This document shows positions 5,228-5,631 of a DNA stretch of 5,631 nucleotides, piece by piece. Position 1 is the stretch's first letter. Each line of letters opens with the position of its first letter. The notes beneath the pieces were generated by a model. It did no database searches. It saw nothing but the letters and a program-made list of their open reading frames with translations, and was not told the origin of the DNA. This DNA is from Nitrospinae bacterium RIFCSPLOWO2_12_FULL_45_22 (GTDB taxonomy: Bacteria > 2-12-FULL-45-22): contig MHDQ01000316.1 in the NCBI GenBank assembly GCA_001803565.1, positions 1 to 5,631 on the forward strand. Reading direction: 5' to 3'. A program made the translations under genes and the position numbers.

Positions 5228-5631
5228 ATGGTCATTATCAGAACGCAAAATACTCTAGACAAAATACTGATGGACAAGGATATTGATCGAAGGGGATTTA
5301 TCCAATTAGGGTTGAAGGCAGCCATGGCCCTGCCCTTACTGGGCAGTGTAACAGGGCTGCCAGGTAGAGAGGGAGAGGTACCAGATTTGGTTATAGTGAA
5401 AGGTAAATCGGCCGAGGCTATAACCAGGCTAGCTATTAATACCCTGGGTGGTATGAAGCGATTTGTATCCCGAGGTGATGTAGTAGTTATTAAGCCTAAC
5501 ATGGGTTGGGATAGGGTGCCAGAGCAAGCCGCTAATACCAACCCCCAGGTGATAAAGGCTCTAGTAGAGATGACTTATTCAGCGGGGGCTAAGCTGGTCA
5601 AGGTATTCGATAATACCTGCAATGATCCCCG
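5228..5631 (+). CDS. DUF362-family protein with Tat signal, N-terminal fragment (runs off the right edge)
   Basis: There are 134 complete codons in the window. The N-terminus carries a twin-arginine type signal: DRRGFIQ (20-26) followed by a hydrophobic stretch (27-44), so the folded protein is probably exported to the periplasm or cell surface. The motif is slightly off consensus (D in place of S/T, I in place of L). The mature part begins the DUF362 domain: VVVIKPNMGWDR (85-96), then EQAANTNPQVIKALVE (99-114), then AGAKLVKVFDNTCNDP (119-134). DUF362 proteins are often linked to iron-sulfur or redox contexts, but no function is established. I chose the first ATG because a CAGGTG (5214-5219) lies upstream and the predicted transcript starts 34 nt before it. 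An in-frame GTG at 5165 lies upstream of the predicted transcript start and is unlikely. The gene is divergent from larBC. Confidence 0.85.
   Translation, partial: MVIIRTQNTLDKILMDKDIDRRGFIQLGLKAAMALPLLGSVTGLPGREGEVPDLVIVKGKSAEAITRLAINTLGGMKRFVSRGDVVVIKPNMGWDRVPEQAANTNPQVIKALVEMTYSAGAKLVKVFDNTCNDP

Noticed and set aside
5206-5541. A 111-residue minus-strand frame opposite the DUF362 gene.
   Set aside because: The plus-strand frame encodes clear DUF362 motifs and a Tat signal, so the minus frame is a shadow.

Overview
The window most likely comes from an anaerobic, Gram-negative (diderm) bacterium of roughly middling GC content. The reasons are a lipoprotein with an outer-membrane-type +2 residue, a twin-arginine (Tat) signal on a DUF362 protein, and nickel-pincer (Lar) cofactor genes. 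Intergenic DNA is rich in the 'cacagat/acacgaat' and 'gtcatt..gagaaatc' dispersed repeats that I associate with environmental genomes and candidate phyla such as Omnitrophota-like or Desulfobacterota-like lineages. That taxonomic guess is weak and rests on gene style only.

Layout. Positions 1-1712 hold three minus-strand genes that may be co-transcribed: queC (7-cyano-7-deazaguanine synthase), a glycine-zipper lipoprotein of unknown function, and the N-terminal end of a DASS/SLC13-type anion transporter that runs off the left edge. Positions 1713-2224 are a divergent intergenic region full of repeats. It contains a 123-bp MITE-like element with perfect 12-bp terminal inverted repeats and an 8-bp target duplication, inserted inside an older dispersed repeat. 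Positions 2225-3136 carry a plus-strand Clp1/Grc3-like polynucleotide kinase. Its 3' end overlaps by 44 bp the 3' end of the convergent larC. Positions 3093-5093 are the minus-strand larB-larC pair for the first and last steps of nickel-pincer nucleotide synthesis. At 5228 a Tat-exported DUF362 protein begins on the plus strand and runs off the right edge.

How the genes fit together. LarB carboxylates and hydrolyses nicotinic acid adenine dinucleotide, and LarC inserts nickel into the sulfurated product. The sulfur-transfer enzyme LarE and the client racemase LarA are not in this window. The larB and DUF362 genes appear to be driven by two good sigma70-type promoters that face opposite ways and share a single palindromic -10 sequence. 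I see no CRISPR array, tRNA, rRNA or phage gene. I found no clearly novel multi-gene system. The most noteworthy items are the MITE with an intact footprint, the shared-(-10) divergent promoter, the bacterial Clp1/Grc3-like kinase, and the G-rich repeat captured as the tail of QueC.
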